Below are positions 8,627 through 19,739 of a stretch of DNA of 64,000 nucleotides, one piece after another (position 1 is the first letter of the stretch; each line of letters starts with the position of its first letter). A model generated the notes under the pieces. The model was not told the DNA's origin. It saw only the letters and a program-made list of their open reading frames with translations, and ran no database searches. The DNA comes from Krasilnikovia cinnamomea (GTDB lineage: Bacteria; Actinomycetota; Actinomycetes; Mycobacteriales; Micromonosporaceae): the NCBI RefSeq assembly GCF_004217545.1, contig NZ_SHKY01000001.1, positions 5,394,001 through 5,458,000 of the forward strand, given 5' to 3'. The translations under genes and the position numbers were made by a program.

Positions 8627-9211
8627 TCACGCCCGCCGGACGGCCTCCTCCACCAGGTCGAGAACCCGGCTGAGTTCGCCCGGCGGGCGCCCCGTGGCCA
8701 GGTGCAGCACCATCCCGTCGTACGCCAGCTCCAGGAACTGGGTGAGCACCTCGACCGGTACGTCGTCGCGCAGCACCCCGGCGTCGCGCTGGCGCTGGAG
8801 GCGTTCCCGGGTGGCGGTGGCGATCGCGTTGGAGCGTTCGGCCCAGCGCTTGGCGAACGCGGGGTCGGTGCGCAGCCGGCGGGAGACCTCCAGCTGGGTG
8901 CCCAGCCAGCCGGCGGTGTCGCCGTCGCCGGCCGAGGCCCCGGCCCGTTCGAGCAGGTCCCGCATCACCTGGACGAGGCCGTTGCGGGTGACCGTCTCGA
9001 CCATCGCGGCGGCGTCGTCCTCGGCGACCGCGAGGAACAGCGAGTCCTTGTCCCGGAAGTGGTGGAAGATCGCGCCCCGGGACAGGCCGGTGGCGTCCTC
9101 GAGGCGGCGCACGGTGGCTCCCTCGTAGCCGTAGCGCGCGAAGCAGCCCCGGGCCGCGGCGAGGATCTCGTGGCGGCGGGCATCGAGCTGGTCCTGGCTA
9201 ACCCTGGGCAC
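8627..9211 (-). CDS. acnR: TetR-family regulator, AcnR-like aconitase repressor
   Basis: 194 residues. The DNA-binding region contains GATVRRLEDATGLSRGAIFH followed by HFRDKDSLF (about 31-59). Both it and the C-terminal segment (SRVLDLVEEAVRRA) closely resemble Corynebacterium AcnR, the repressor of aconitase. The matching aconitase gene is 5 kb away (14237-17020). A near-perfect palindrome, 9247-9264, lies 36 bases before the start, and a related one precedes aconitase, suggesting autoregulation and control of acn. The stop is 64 bases before the TIGR04222 gene start on the same strand, so readthrough into that trio is possible. Confidence 0.82.
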   Translation of the reverse strand: MPRVSQDQLDARRHEILAAARGCFARYGYEGATVRRLEDATGLSRGAIFHHFRDKDSLFLAVAEDDAAAMVETVTRNGLVQVMRDLLERAGASAGDGDTAGWLGTQLEVSRRLRTDPAFAKRWAERSNAIATATRERLQRQRDAGVLRDDVPVEVLTQFLELAYDGMVLHLATGRPPGELSRVLDLVEEAVRRA

Positions 9212-9246
9212 GTCGTTGATCGTGTCATGAGCGCTGCGTAGCGTGC

Positions 9247-9264
9247 AATCCGTACGTACGGTTT
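9247..9264. promoter_or_regulatory. Candidate AcnR operator upstream of acnR
   Basis: AATCCGTACGTACGGTTT. The central 12 bases (9250-9261) form a perfect palindrome, extended by AA/TT on both sides with one mismatched pair. It shares 14 of 18 positions with the box before aconitase at 17127-17144. The hexamer CGTACG is common in this DNA, so only the extended match is informative. Confidence 0.55.
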
Positions 9265-9336
9265 GGCGCTCCCGGGACGGACTCCTTGTCCGCCCTGGTC
9301 GGATGATGCGAATTCAGCCAGGCTGGTTAGGGCATG

Positions 9337-9366
9337 TTGACAGTTGCGGGCTGTTCGTCCCGCAAC
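9337..9366 (+). promoter_or_regulatory. TTGACA box followed by inverted repeat before the HAD gene
   Basis: TTGACA (9337-9342) is directly followed by GTTGCGGG (9343-9350), an 8-base loop, and CCCGCAAC (9359-9366), a perfect 8-bp inverted repeat 20 bases before the HAD-like start codon. It could be a -35 element with an adjacent operator. No good -10 is visible at the expected distance. Confidence 0.35.
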
Positions 9367-9386
9367 CACTCACGTAAAGTGCCCGC

Positions 9387-10037
9387 GTGCCTCTCGTCTT
9401 CCTCGCCCTGGACGACACCCTGCTCGACCGCAGCGGTGCGTTCCGGCTCTGGGCGAAGGGATTCCTGGACGAGATCGCGGCGCCCCACGACGACCTCGAA
9501 TGGCTGATCTCGATGGACGCCGATGGCCTCACCTCCCGGTGGGACCTGGCCGACCTGATCCGGGACCGCTATCGGCTGCGTACGCCCTCCATCGACCTGC
9601 TGGAGGAGCTGCACGAGGGCCCGCTGGCGCACGAAAGGCTGGACCCGCTGGTCGCGTGCGCGCTGCAGATCGCGGGCGACGCCGGATTCGTCCCGGTCGT
9701 CGTCACCAACGGCCCGCACGAGCTGCAGGAGAGCCGCATCCGGCGCACCGGCCTCGACCGGTACGTCGCCGATTGGGTGATCTCCGGCCAGGAGGGCGTC
9801 AGCAAACCCAACCCGCGCATCTTCGCGCTGGCCGCGCAGCGGGTGCGGATGCGCCTCGGCGGGGCGTGGGTCGTCGGCGACAGCCCCGAGGCCGACATCG
9901 GTGGCGCGGCCGCCATGGGCCTGCCCAGCGTGTGGCTGCACCGCGGCCGGGACTGGGTGGATCAGCGCTTCGCGCCCACCCGGGTCGTCGGCAACGTGAT
10001 CCAGGGCCTGTCGGCCATCATGGCCACCGCGCGCTGA
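9387..10037 (+). CDS. HAD-superfamily protein lacking the nucleophilic Asp
   Basis: 216 residues from GTG. The layout is HAD-like: motif I region LALDDTLLD (6-14), motif II in VVVTNGPHE (about 108), motif III Lys in GVSKPNP (about 136), motif IV VVGDSPEADIGGA (about 157). In active phosphatases motif I reads DxDxT; here the first Asp is Ala (GCC codon), leaving only the acid/base Asp. Hydrolysis through a phospho-Asp is therefore not expected; a binding or regulatory role is possible. Divergent from acnR. No clear ribosome site precedes the GTG, so leader-poor initiation is likely. Confidence 0.85.
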   Translation: MPLVFLALDDTLLDRSGAFRLWAKGFLDEIAAPHDDLEWLISMDADGLTSRWDLADLIRDRYRLRTPSIDLLEELHEGPLAHERLDPLVACALQIAGDAGFVPVVVTNGPHELQESRIRRTGLDRYVADWVISGQEGVSKPNPRIFALAAQRVRMRLGGAWVVGDSPEADIGGAAAMGLPSVWLHRGRDWVDQRFAPTRVVGNVIQGLSAIMATAR

Positions 10038-10143
10038 CATTAATTCGGTTGCGCGGCCCGCACGGGCCGGGCAGAGTCCTGCGGGTACGCGCGCCGACCG
10101 GCATCTGCCGTGCGGCGGGACCCGACCGGTGCGCCCGGTCCGA

Positions 10144-10212
10144 GAGAGAAGGGGGTGGCGAGAAATGGCTGTCTTTGCCCTGCGCCAGATCCCACCGTTC
10201 GTTCCTTCTCTC
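10144..10212 (+). promoter_or_regulatory. Long-range inverted repeat in the kinase leader
   Basis: GAGAGAAGG (10144-10152) pairs perfectly with CCTTCTCTC (10204-10212) across 51 bases. The second arm ends directly before AAGGAG (10213-10218), the ribosome site of the kinase gene, so pairing could affect its access. Confidence 0.35.
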
Positions 10213-10226
10213 AAGGAGTTCCCGCA

Positions 10227-11153
10227 GTGCGCGAGCACGATTCTTCCGGCCGGGCCACCATGCGCCGCGGCCGCCGTACCTTCGACGACGACGAACCCGA
10301 CTTCCTGAAGCGGGGCCGGCTGGAGCCGGCCCTGACCGAGGACCCCGACCTGCCCGACACGGGGGACCGCTGGTCCACCTGGGACGGGGCCCTGCACGGT
10401 CCGCAACCGCGTCCCGAATGGGTGCGCACCGAGCACGGTGCCGTGGACACCGAGCTGGGCATGCTCAAGACCGGCAAGGAGGCGGACGTCTTCCTCGTCC
10501 GCCGCGCGGTCCCGGACACCGGGCAGGTCAGCATGCTGGCCGCCAAGCGGTACCGGGACGCCGACCACCGGCTGTTCCACCGCGACTCCGGATACCTGGA
10601 GGGCCGCCGGGTACGCCGCTCCCGCGAGATGCGCGCGATGGCCACGCGCACCTCGTTCGGCCGCGACCTCATCGCGGGCCAGTGGGCGGCCGCCGAGTTC
10701 GCCGCGCTGTCGCGGCTGTGGCAGCTCGGCCACGACAGCGGCGCGATCTGCGTGCCGTACCCGGTGCAGCTGGCCGGGACCGAGCTGATGCTGGAGTTCG
10801 TCGGTGACTGGGCGAGCGGGCAGGCCGCGCCGCGCCTCGCCCAGGTGCGACCCGACCCCGACGAGCTGCGCGACCTGTGGGACCAGTTGGTGGCGGCGCT
10901 GTCCGTGCTGGCCCGGTGCGGGCTCGCGCACGGCGACCTGTCGCCGTACAACCTGCTGGTGCACGGCGGGCGGCTGGTGCTGATCGACCTGCCGCAGGTG
11001 GTCGACGTGGTCGCCAACCCGCAGGGGCCGCGGTTCCTCGCCCGCGACGTGCGCAACGTGGCGACGTGGTTCGCCGCGCGCGGGCTGCCCGCCGAGGTGC
11101 TCGACGAAGAGGAACTCACCGCGCGGCTGCTCAGCGACGCGGGGCTGGGGTGA
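10227..11153 (+). CDS. RIO-like atypical serine protein kinase
   Basis: 308 residues from GTG at 10227, chosen because AAGGAG precedes it by 8 bases. RIO-type features are the flexible loop Lys region MLKTGKEADVFLV (about 75-87), the ATP Lys in AAKRYRD, the catalytic loop HGDLSPYN and the metal-binding Asp in LIDLPQ. Compact RIO kinases occur in archaea, eukaryotes and many actinobacteria, where targets are mostly unknown. The N-terminal 45 residues are acidic and unstructured. An inverted repeat in the leader may influence translation. The gene stands alone, followed by a lipoprotein gene. Confidence 0.88.
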   Translation: MREHDSSGRATMRRGRRTFDDDEPDFLKRGRLEPALTEDPDLPDTGDRWSTWDGALHGPQPRPEWVRTEHGAVDTELGMLKTGKEADVFLVRRAVPDTGQVSMLAAKRYRDADHRLFHRDSGYLEGRRVRRSREMRAMATRTSFGRDLIAGQWAAAEFAALSRLWQLGHDSGAICVPYPVQLAGTELMLEFVGDWASGQAAPRLAQVRPDPDELRDLWDQLVAALSVLARCGLAHGDLSPYNLLVHGGRLVLIDLPQVVDVVANPQGPRFLARDVRNVATWFAARGLPAEVLDEEELTARLLSDAGLG

Positions 11154-11313
11154 GTTCGCGGACCGTTCGCCGGTGCCCGCCGCGCGCGGCGGGCACCGAG
11201 CGAGCGATGCGTTATCTCTTCGTTACCGGATGCGGGCGAACCGCATCCGCGCCGACGGCATCGCACTGGATGACCACCTCCGCCACCGCGAATCCGAAAG
11301 GCCGGTCATCCGC

Positions 11314-11976
11314 ATGCGCGTCGCCCCACTCCTCACCGCCCTCGTCCTGCTGCCGACCGCGGCCCTGCTCACCGGCTGCGACCCCGCGGTCCCGCGCGTC
11401 GACGGCAGCGCGGGACCGGTCACCGCCGCTCCGACCACGACCGCCCCGGCGGTGCCGGCCCCCAGCACGCCGGCCTCCCGCACGCCGGCCTCCCGCACAC
11501 CAGCCCCACCCCCGGCATCGAAGCCATCGGTGCCCCCACCGGCCCCACCGCCCGCGACGCTCGGACCGGACGGTCTGGGCAAGCTGACGCTCGGCATGAC
11601 CGAGCGGCAGGCCAGCGCCACCGGCCTGATCGGAGCGTGGTCCGACGGCGGCCTGTGCCGGATGTCGCGGCTGCGGGGCGCCTCCGCCGACGGCGGCGGC
11701 CTCGTGTACGCCATGGCCGACTTCGGCGTCGTGATCGTCGACGCGTACGGCAACCTGCGCACCCCCGAGGGGATCCGCCTGGGCAGCTCCTGGGCCGGCG
11801 CGCGGCGCGCGTACCCGAAGCTGCGCGCGGCGCAGGGCGGCGGCCTCGGCGATCCCGCCGGGATCGCGTTCACCGAGGTGCCCGGCAACAGGGGGGCGTA
11901 CTACCGGCTGGCCTGGCGCGACGGGAAGGTCACCGACCTGACGCTGCAGGACAGGGACGCAGGCTGCTACGAGTGA
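11314..11976 (+). CDS. Putative lipoprotein with Pro/Ala/Thr-rich linker
   Basis: 220 residues from ATG at 11314. The signal peptide MRVAPLLTALVLLPTAALLTGC ends in a lipobox with Cys22. A long Ala/Pro/Thr/Ser linker (about 25-88) includes repeated TPASR units. A globular C-terminal domain (about 92-220) starts LGKLTLGMTERQASATGLI and has two or three Cys that could pair. The LGMT segment resembles domains that recur in actinobacterial lipoproteins; no function can be given. Its end overlaps the convergent kinase gene by ten bases. Confidence 0.82.
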   Translation: MRVAPLLTALVLLPTAALLTGCDPAVPRVDGSAGPVTAAPTTTAPAVPAPSTPASRTPASRTPAPPPASKPSVPPPAPPPATLGPDGLGKLTLGMTERQASATGLIGAWSDGGLCRMSRLRGASADGGGLVYAMADFGVVIVDAYGNLRTPEGIRLGSSWAGARRAYPKLRAAQGGGLGDPAGIAFTEVPGNRGAYYRLAWRDGKVTDLTLQDRDAGCYE

Positions 11977-13304
11977 AGCCCGTCCAGGATCTGCTCCGTG
12001 AGGTCCGGGCCTTCCGTCTGCTTGATCTGCACGTACACGTCGCCGAGCAGGGCCTCGCTGTAGGCCAGCGCGGTGCCGGCGCAGCCGGTCCACCGGGTGA
12101 GCCGCCCGGTCCGGCCCGCGCTGACGATCGGACGCTCGGGCTGTCGGGTACAACGGGGGTGCTCCGGCAGCTTGGCACGGCTGAGCCCGGCGGCGGTTCC
12201 GGCGAACAGGCCGGGGCCGCCGCCGTACTCGGCGCGCCAGGTGGTCAGGTCGGCCGCGATCGACAGACCCGGCCGGTGGCCGGACGGCAGCCCGGCGGCC
12301 GCCGGGTTCCAGCCGGCGTCGCGCATCTCTCCGGCCCAGGCGGCCGGGACCGCGACCGACAGCGCACCCTCGGCGTCGGCCACCCGGACCCAGCCGGCCG
12401 GGGTGCCCAGCGCCGGGGCGGCGCCGCCCAGCAGGGCGAGCCCGGTGCCCGCGACGACCGCACCGGCCGCCCGCCCGAGCGCCCGGCGAACGGGCCGGTC
12501 GGCGGCCGCCTCGACCCGCGCGTCGGCCAGGGCCGCCGCCGACTCCAGCGCGTCGGCCAGGGCGGCCGCCGAGGGCCAGCGGCGGTCCCGCTCGGCGGCC
12601 AGCGCGCGCAGCACGATCCGGTCGACCTCGCGCGGCACACCGGGGCGCAGCCGCGACGGCGCGCCGAGCGGTCCGCTGTTCGGGGCCCGGGCGGTGAGCA
12701 TCTGGTATGCCATGACCCCGATCGCGTACACGTCGGCGCGGACGTCCAGGCCGCCGCCCGGGCGCAGCTGCTCGGGCGCCATGTAGCCCGGGGTGCCCGC
12801 CACGACGGTGAAGCCCGACGCGAACGCGATCGCCTTGGCCAGACCGAGATCCGCCACCAGCACCCGCTCGGCGCCGCGCACCGTGCCGAACAGCACATTG
12901 GACGGCTTGAGATCGCGATGCAGCACACCCGCCTCGTGCAGGTCCATGGTGGCGCGGGCGATCGCGGCCGTGGTCCGCAGCGCCGTACGCAGCGGCATCG
13001 GGCGTCCGGTGAGGCGCTCGGCCAGGCTGCCCCCGGCCGCGTACGTCATGACCTGGTACGGACGCCCGTCGGGAAGCTCGCCGATGTCGTGGATGCGCAC
13101 GAGCCGCTCGGAGTCGGCCCGCCGCAGCACCTGCGCCTCCTGCTCGAAGCGGGCGCGCACGTCGGGGTGGTGTGCCCAGTTGTCGGCCAGCACCTTGATC
13201 GCGACGGGGGACTCGAGGGCCTCGTCCTCGGCCAGCCAGACCGTGGCGAACGCGCCCGAACCGAGCCGGCGCACGACGAGGTAACGCCCGATCCGGGCTG
13301 GCAT
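11967..13304 (-). CDS. Membrane-anchored Ser/Thr protein kinase (PknB-type)
   Basis: 445 residues from ATG at 13304, which has GGAAG at a better distance than the ATG at 13310. Kinase landmarks are the Gly loop LGSGAFATVWLAE, ATP Lys in VAIKVL, catalytic HRDLKPSNVLF, ADLGLAK (DLG in place of DFG) and GTPGYMAPEQL. A single membrane segment (AVVAGTGLALLGGAAPALG, about 290) is followed by an external domain of about 135 residues with cysteines, likely the sensor. It is divergent from an ECF sigma gene 52 bases away that has no visible anti-sigma gene, suggesting the kinase controls that sigma factor (inference). Confidence 0.9.
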   Translation of the reverse strand: MPARIGRYLVVRRLGSGAFATVWLAEDEALESPVAIKVLADNWAHHPDVRARFEQEAQVLRRADSERLVRIHDIGELPDGRPYQVMTYAAGGSLAERLTGRPMPLRTALRTTAAIARATMDLHEAGVLHRDLKPSNVLFGTVRGAERVLVADLGLAKAIAFASGFTVVAGTPGYMAPEQLRPGGGLDVRADVYAIGVMAYQMLTARAPNSGPLGAPSRLRPGVPREVDRIVLRALAAERDRRWPSAAALADALESAAALADARVEAAADRPVRRALGRAAGAVVAGTGLALLGGAAPALGTPAGWVRVADAEGALSVAVPAAWAGEMRDAGWNPAAAGLPSGHRPGLSIAADLTTWRAEYGGGPGLFAGTAAGLSRAKLPEHPRCTRQPERPIVSAGRTGRLTRWTGCAGTALAYSEALLGDVYVQIKQTEGPDLTEQILDGLHS

Positions 13305-13356
13305 CGACATGCTTCCATTGTGGGGCGCGGGCCAGCGGTGACCTATGGGGGGACGC

Positions 13357-13905
13357 ATGTCTGACGATCAGTTGGAGATCCTGGCCCGGCGGGCCGCGGA
13401 CGGCGACGCGGGCGCGCTGGACGACCTGCTGGCCCTGATCCGGCCGCGGGTGCTGCGGCACTGCGCCCGTTTCCTGCCCTGTTACCAGGACGCCGAGGAA
13501 GCCTGCCAGGACGTGCTGTGGCAGGTCGCCCGCACGATCGGTCGCTTCGAGGGCCGGTCGCGCTTCACCACCTGGCTGCACGTGGTCGTCGTCAACAGCG
13601 CCCGCCAGACGTACCGCACGCTGCGGCGCCGGGCCCGCGAGCAGTCCCACGACGTGCCGCCCGTCGACCTGCCCGACCCGCGCACCACCAGCGTGATCGC
13701 CGGGTCCCGGCTGGACTTTCTGGACGCCCTGAACCGGCTGGAGCAGCGCCGGCCGGACCTGGTCGCCCCGCTGGTGCTGCGCGACGTCTGCCAGCTCGAG
13801 TACCGCGAGATCGCCGCGCAGCTGGGCATCCCGGAGGGGACGGTCAAGTCCCGCATCCACCAGGCGCGCACCGACCTGCGGGGCCACCTGCTGCAGCACG
13901 CCTGA
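13357..13905 (+). CDS. ECF-type RNA polymerase sigma factor
   Basis: 182 residues from ATG at 13357, preceded by a GGGGGGA ribosome site. Region 2 is visible in DAEEACQDVLWQVARTI and GRSRFTTWLHVVVVNSARQ. Region 4 is YREIAAQLGIPEGTVKSRIH. No anti-sigma gene is adjacent; the neighbour is a divergent Ser/Thr kinase. ECF groups linked to Ser/Thr kinases are known in several phyla, and phosphorylation is shown to switch at least one (EcfP in Vibrio). The targets cannot be read from the sequence. It is convergent with DUF2630, ending five bases away. Confidence 0.92.
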   Translation: MSDDQLEILARRAADGDAGALDDLLALIRPRVLRHCARFLPCYQDAEEACQDVLWQVARTIGRFEGRSRFTTWLHVVVVNSARQTYRTLRRRAREQSHDVPPVDLPDPRTTSVIAGSRLDFLDALNRLEQRRPDLVAPLVLRDVCQLEYREIAAQLGIPEGTVKSRIHQARTDLRGHLLQHA

Positions 13906-13909
13906 ACCG

Positions 13910-14155
13910 CTATTGCAGGTAGCCCTCGACCTCGCCGACCGAACGCGCCTGCTCGGCGTCTGGGTCCTGGCCCTGGTCGCGGGCGGCGCGGCGGCGGCGC
14001 AGCAGGTCCCAGCACTGGTCGAGGGCCTCCTCCAGCTCCTTGAGCCGGGCGTGCTCCTCGTCGCTGCTGATCTCGCCGCGGGCGAGCTGCCGGCGCAGCT
14101 CGTGTTCCTCCTCGACGAGGCCGTGGATCTGCTTCAGCGTTGATTTGTCATCCAT
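13910..14155 (-). CDS. DUF2630 family small protein
   Basis: 81 residues from ATG at 14155. It is highly charged and helical (KQIHGLVEEEHELRRQL, then HARLKELEEALDQCWDLLRR), ending in VGEVEGYLQ. This matches the conserved actinobacterial DUF2630 family in length and in the LDQCWDLLRRRR block. A coiled coil is likely across residues 8-60. Function unknown. The aconitase terminator lies between it and acn upstream on the same strand. Confidence 0.85.
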   Translation of the reverse strand: MDDKSTLKQIHGLVEEEHELRRQLARGEISSDEEHARLKELEEALDQCWDLLRRRRAARDQGQDPDAEQARSVGEVEGYLQ

Positions 14156-14190
14156 GCCTAAGAGCCTAGGCATCCGGGGCCCGACACGCT

Positions 14191-14222
14191 GATGCCCCGC
14201 CGTCAGCGGACGGCGGGGCATC
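14191..14222 (-). terminator. Perfect 14-bp hairpin after acn
   Basis: GATGCCCCGCCGTC (14191-14204), loop AGCG, GACGGCGGGGCATC (14209-14222). It lies 15 bases downstream of the aconitase stop on the minus strand. There is no U-tract, the usual form of strong hairpin terminator in high-GC actinobacteria. Confidence 0.8.
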
Positions 14223-14236
14223 GGTACTGCGTCAGG

Positions 14237-17020
<2,784 letters not shown>

Positions 17021-17126
17021 GTCATCTCCTTCACACCCAGCGTGAGTTTTCCTCGGCAAGTCTGTCGCACGGGCGACTGCCGCCGCTCAGTTAGGCAGCC
17101 CTAACCAGCGGTTTCAGGTTGCCTGT

Positions 17127-17144
17127 AAACCGTACGTCCGTCTT
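17127..17144. promoter_or_regulatory. Candidate AcnR operator in the acnA promoter
   Basis: AAACCGTACGTCCGTCTT, about 107 bases before the acnA start. It matches 14 of 18 positions of the palindrome before acnR (9247-9264), with the second half-site less perfect. Confidence 0.5.
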
Positions 17145-17165
17145 GCTATTGGGTGCAACCCGGGG

Positions 17166-19103
17166 TCAGGAATCGATCCGCACCGAGAGCTCGTTCTCGC
17201 CCGTGTACTCCGGCTGCAGCCGCGCGCCGCCCACCTCGGCCGCCGGCAGCACGTACGCGGTGCGCTTGTCGGCCACGTCGTCGAGGAACCGGCCGAGCCG
17301 CACCGCCGGGGCCCCCGGGGCGTACTCCAGCCACAGCTGCCAGGTGCCCGGCGCGAGCGCGGGCACCGAGATCCGGAACCGGGTCGGCGACGGCGCCCGG
17401 CCGGGCTCCTCGTGGACCGCCTCGCCGTCGCATGCCCGCAGTACCGGCGCCTGGGTGCCGAACTCGGCCCCGATCAGCCGGCCCTCCACGTGCAGCCCGG
17501 TGTCGTCGGCGAAGACCGCACCGACCTCGGCGTGCACCGCCCGGCGCCAGCTACGCACCGCGAACGTCCCGTCCGGCGTGCGGTACGGCAGGTGCACCGT
17601 CACCCCACCGTCGCCCGGCGGCTCCGGATGCGTCAGCGTCCGGGTGTCGCGCATCCCCGCCGCCACCGGCCGGCCGTCCTGCAGCCGCAGCTCCCACGCC
17701 CCCTCGGGCAGATCGCCCAGGCGCACGCTGTGGCCGTCCTGGGCCAGCTCACGCGGCTGCGCGCCGTCGTCACCGATCCGGCGCCAGCGCAGCGTCGCGT
17801 CGCCCGCCAGGTCGCGCGCCGGGTACAGCAGCACCTCGCCGTCCGCGGTCACGGTGCAATCGACGACCGGCTGCCCCGGCGTCGGCACCGGGCCCAGCGG
17901 GTCCGGTGCCGAACCCCGCCGCGGCCGGGCGCCCAGCCAGCGCAACCACCGCTTGCGGGCGGCCACCCGTTCGAACAACTGTTCGTACTGGGCGGCGATC
18001 GGGTCCGGGTCGTAGCGCGCCGAGTTCGCCAGCGCGGCCGTGGCCATCGCCGTGCGCAGCTCGGCGTCGCCGATCATCCGCAGCAACGCCTGCGCCATGG
18101 CGTCGGCGTCCCCGACCGGGGTGAGCAGCCCGTCCACGCCGTCCTGCAGGATCTCGCGGGGCCCGTGCGGGGCGTCGGTGCTGACCACCGGCAGGCCGCA
18201 GCGCATCGCCTCCACCAGCGTCATCCCGAACGGCTCCCGGTCCGACGGGACCGCCGCGATGCTGCCCCGGGCCCACTCGGAGTCGATCGGGGCGAACCCG
18301 CCGGGCATCAGCACGTGGTTGTGCAGGTCCAGCTCCAGCACCAGGCGGCGCAGCGCCGCGTTCTCCGTACCGCCGCCGTAGATCCGCAGCTGCCAGTCCG
18401 GGTGGTCGGCGACCACCTTCGCGAACGCCCGGATCAGCACGTCGTAGCGCTTGCTGGCGACCAGGCGGCCCGCGGCCACCACGATCCGCGAGCTGCCGTC
18501 CGAGGGCGGCAGCGCCGGCTGCGGCACGCTGTTCGGGATGAACAGCAGCTCCGTACGGCCCAGCCGGCCCAGGTGCGCCCGGTAGTCCTCGGCGTCGCGG
18601 GCGCTGACCGTGACAAACGCGTCCAGCCGTTTGATGTGCCGGGGCAGCTCCTCGCGCATCGCCTTGCGCTGCTGGCGCCGGGTCAGGTGCTCCTGGCCGA
18701 TCCGGATCATGCGGCTCGGCGCGAACTGGGCCGCGTACGCCACCAGCCCGGCCCGGGTGGCGATCACCACGTCGGCGTCGCTGGCGCGCAGGAACGCCCG
18801 GTAGCTCTCCTCGACGAACAGGTCGTAGTCCCCGGAGCGGTAGTCCGCCTTCGGGTACACCAGCGCCGGCTGGCCGCGCAGCGACGAGCTGGCGAAGTGC
18901 TCGGCGTGCTCGGGGCGGGTCTCCACCAGCGACGTCAGCCGGATCGCCGGGTCCATCGGCAGTTGCGGCACGTCACGGTTACGCAGGGTGCTCAGCACTT
19001 CGACGTCGTGTCCGCGCGCCGCCAGCGCGCCGGCCAGATTGAACGTCGTGCGGATCGTGCCGCCGATGCCGAACGCGTTGTTGATCAGAAACAGGATCTT
19101 CAT
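17166..19103 (-). CDS. GT4-type glycosyltransferase with extra C-terminal beta-rich domain
   Basis: 645 residues from ATG at 19103 (GGGAGG about 10 bases upstream). Residues 1-375 form a GT-B glycosyltransferase: N-terminal FLINNAFGIGGTIRTTFNLA, and the GT4 donor-site segment SDREPFGMTLVEAMRCGLPVV (ExxxxxGxxxxEA pattern). Residues about 395-645 are an added region without enzyme motifs. It contains repeated strand patterns (GEVLLYPARDLAGDATLRW, LRLQDGRPVAAGMRDTRTL) that look like beta-sandwich modules. Such fusions are seen in actinobacterial cell-wall glycopolymer transferases. Acceptor unknown. It is transcribed alone. Confidence 0.85.
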   Translation of the reverse strand: MKILFLINNAFGIGGTIRTTFNLAGALAARGHDVEVLSTLRNRDVPQLPMDPAIRLTSLVETRPEHAEHFASSSLRGQPALVYPKADYRSGDYDLFVEESYRAFLRASDADVVIATRAGLVAYAAQFAPSRMIRIGQEHLTRRQQRKAMREELPRHIKRLDAFVTVSARDAEDYRAHLGRLGRTELLFIPNSVPQPALPPSDGSSRIVVAAGRLVASKRYDVLIRAFAKVVADHPDWQLRIYGGGTENAALRRLVLELDLHNHVLMPGGFAPIDSEWARGSIAAVPSDREPFGMTLVEAMRCGLPVVSTDAPHGPREILQDGVDGLLTPVGDADAMAQALLRMIGDAELRTAMATAALANSARYDPDPIAAQYEQLFERVAARKRWLRWLGARPRRGSAPDPLGPVPTPGQPVVDCTVTADGEVLLYPARDLAGDATLRWRRIGDDGAQPRELAQDGHSVRLGDLPEGAWELRLQDGRPVAAGMRDTRTLTHPEPPGDGGVTVHLPYRTPDGTFAVRSWRRAVHAEVGAVFADDTGLHVEGRLIGAEFGTQAPVLRACDGEAVHEEPGRAPSPTRFRISVPALAPGTWQLWLEYAPGAPAVRLGRFLDDVADKRTAYVLPAAEVGGARLQPEYTGENELSVRIDS

Positions 19104-19262
19104 TCCTGCGGGTGCCTCCCCGTTCGCCGAGGACACACGCTAGCGCCCATCGGCCACCTGTGTCGCACCGAGTTCGGTCCGTGATCGCCGGTGATAGATT
19201 CCCCGGTCGGATCTGGGGGTGCCGGCGCGACGGCGGACGGCAGCGGGGAGTCGGAGGTCAGG

Positions 19263-19727
19263 GTGCGGCTGAAGGTGACGCTGTGTGGTCTTGCGGTGGT
19301 CGTGGCGCTCGGGGCGTGCACGTCGTCCCCGCCGAAGCACCCCACCTTCGCGGGTGGCTCGTCCGCGCCGACCACCGCGGGTTCACCGCCGCCTTGGCAG
19401 GAGCCCGCCGCGTACGGATTCGTGGTCGAGCGGCGCTGCGCGCAGGGCCCGTCACTGGGCCGCTACCGCGTCGCGGTCCAGGACGGGCAGGTCGTGCGCA
19501 CCGAACGGATCGACGGCCGGACCGCCGCGGGCGAGGAGGAGATCGAGGTGCCGTCGCTCGGTGAGCTGCTCACCCTGGCGCAGACCGCCGCGGACGACGG
19601 CGGCGCCGTCACCACCACGTTCGACCCGGCCGACGGGCACCCCACGGCGGTGAGTTTCAGCGTCTCGGGCCAGCAGGACGCCGACGGATCGTGCTTCCTC
19701 GTCTCCGAGTACGCGCCGGCGTCCTGA
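19263..19727 (+). CDS. Putative lipoprotein, DUF6174-like
   Basis: 154 residues from GTG at 19263, preceded by GGAGG with spacing 5. The signal peptide ends in ALGAC (lipobox Cys19). A Ser/Pro/Thr linker precedes a small domain (about 50-150) with YGFVVERRC, GRYRVAVQDGQVVR, DPADGHPTAVSF and DGSCFLVSEY. The pattern fits the DUF6174 type, with two Cys probably disulfide-bonded. Function unknown. Divergent from the glycosyltransferase gene and convergent with pepP, 12 bases away. Confidence 0.82.
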   Translation: MRLKVTLCGLAVVVALGACTSSPPKHPTFAGGSSAPTTAGSPPPWQEPAAYGFVVERRCAQGPSLGRYRVAVQDGQVVRTERIDGRTAAGEEEIEVPSLGELLTLAQTAADDGGAVTTTFDPADGHPTAVSFSVSGQQDADGSCFLVSEYAPAS

Positions 19728-19739
19728 CCCTGATCCTCG

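Noticed and set aside
10165..10308. Leader peptide frame before the RIO-like kinase.
   Set aside because: Too weak to list as a gene. It overlaps the kinase start region and may be chance; kept only as part of a finding.
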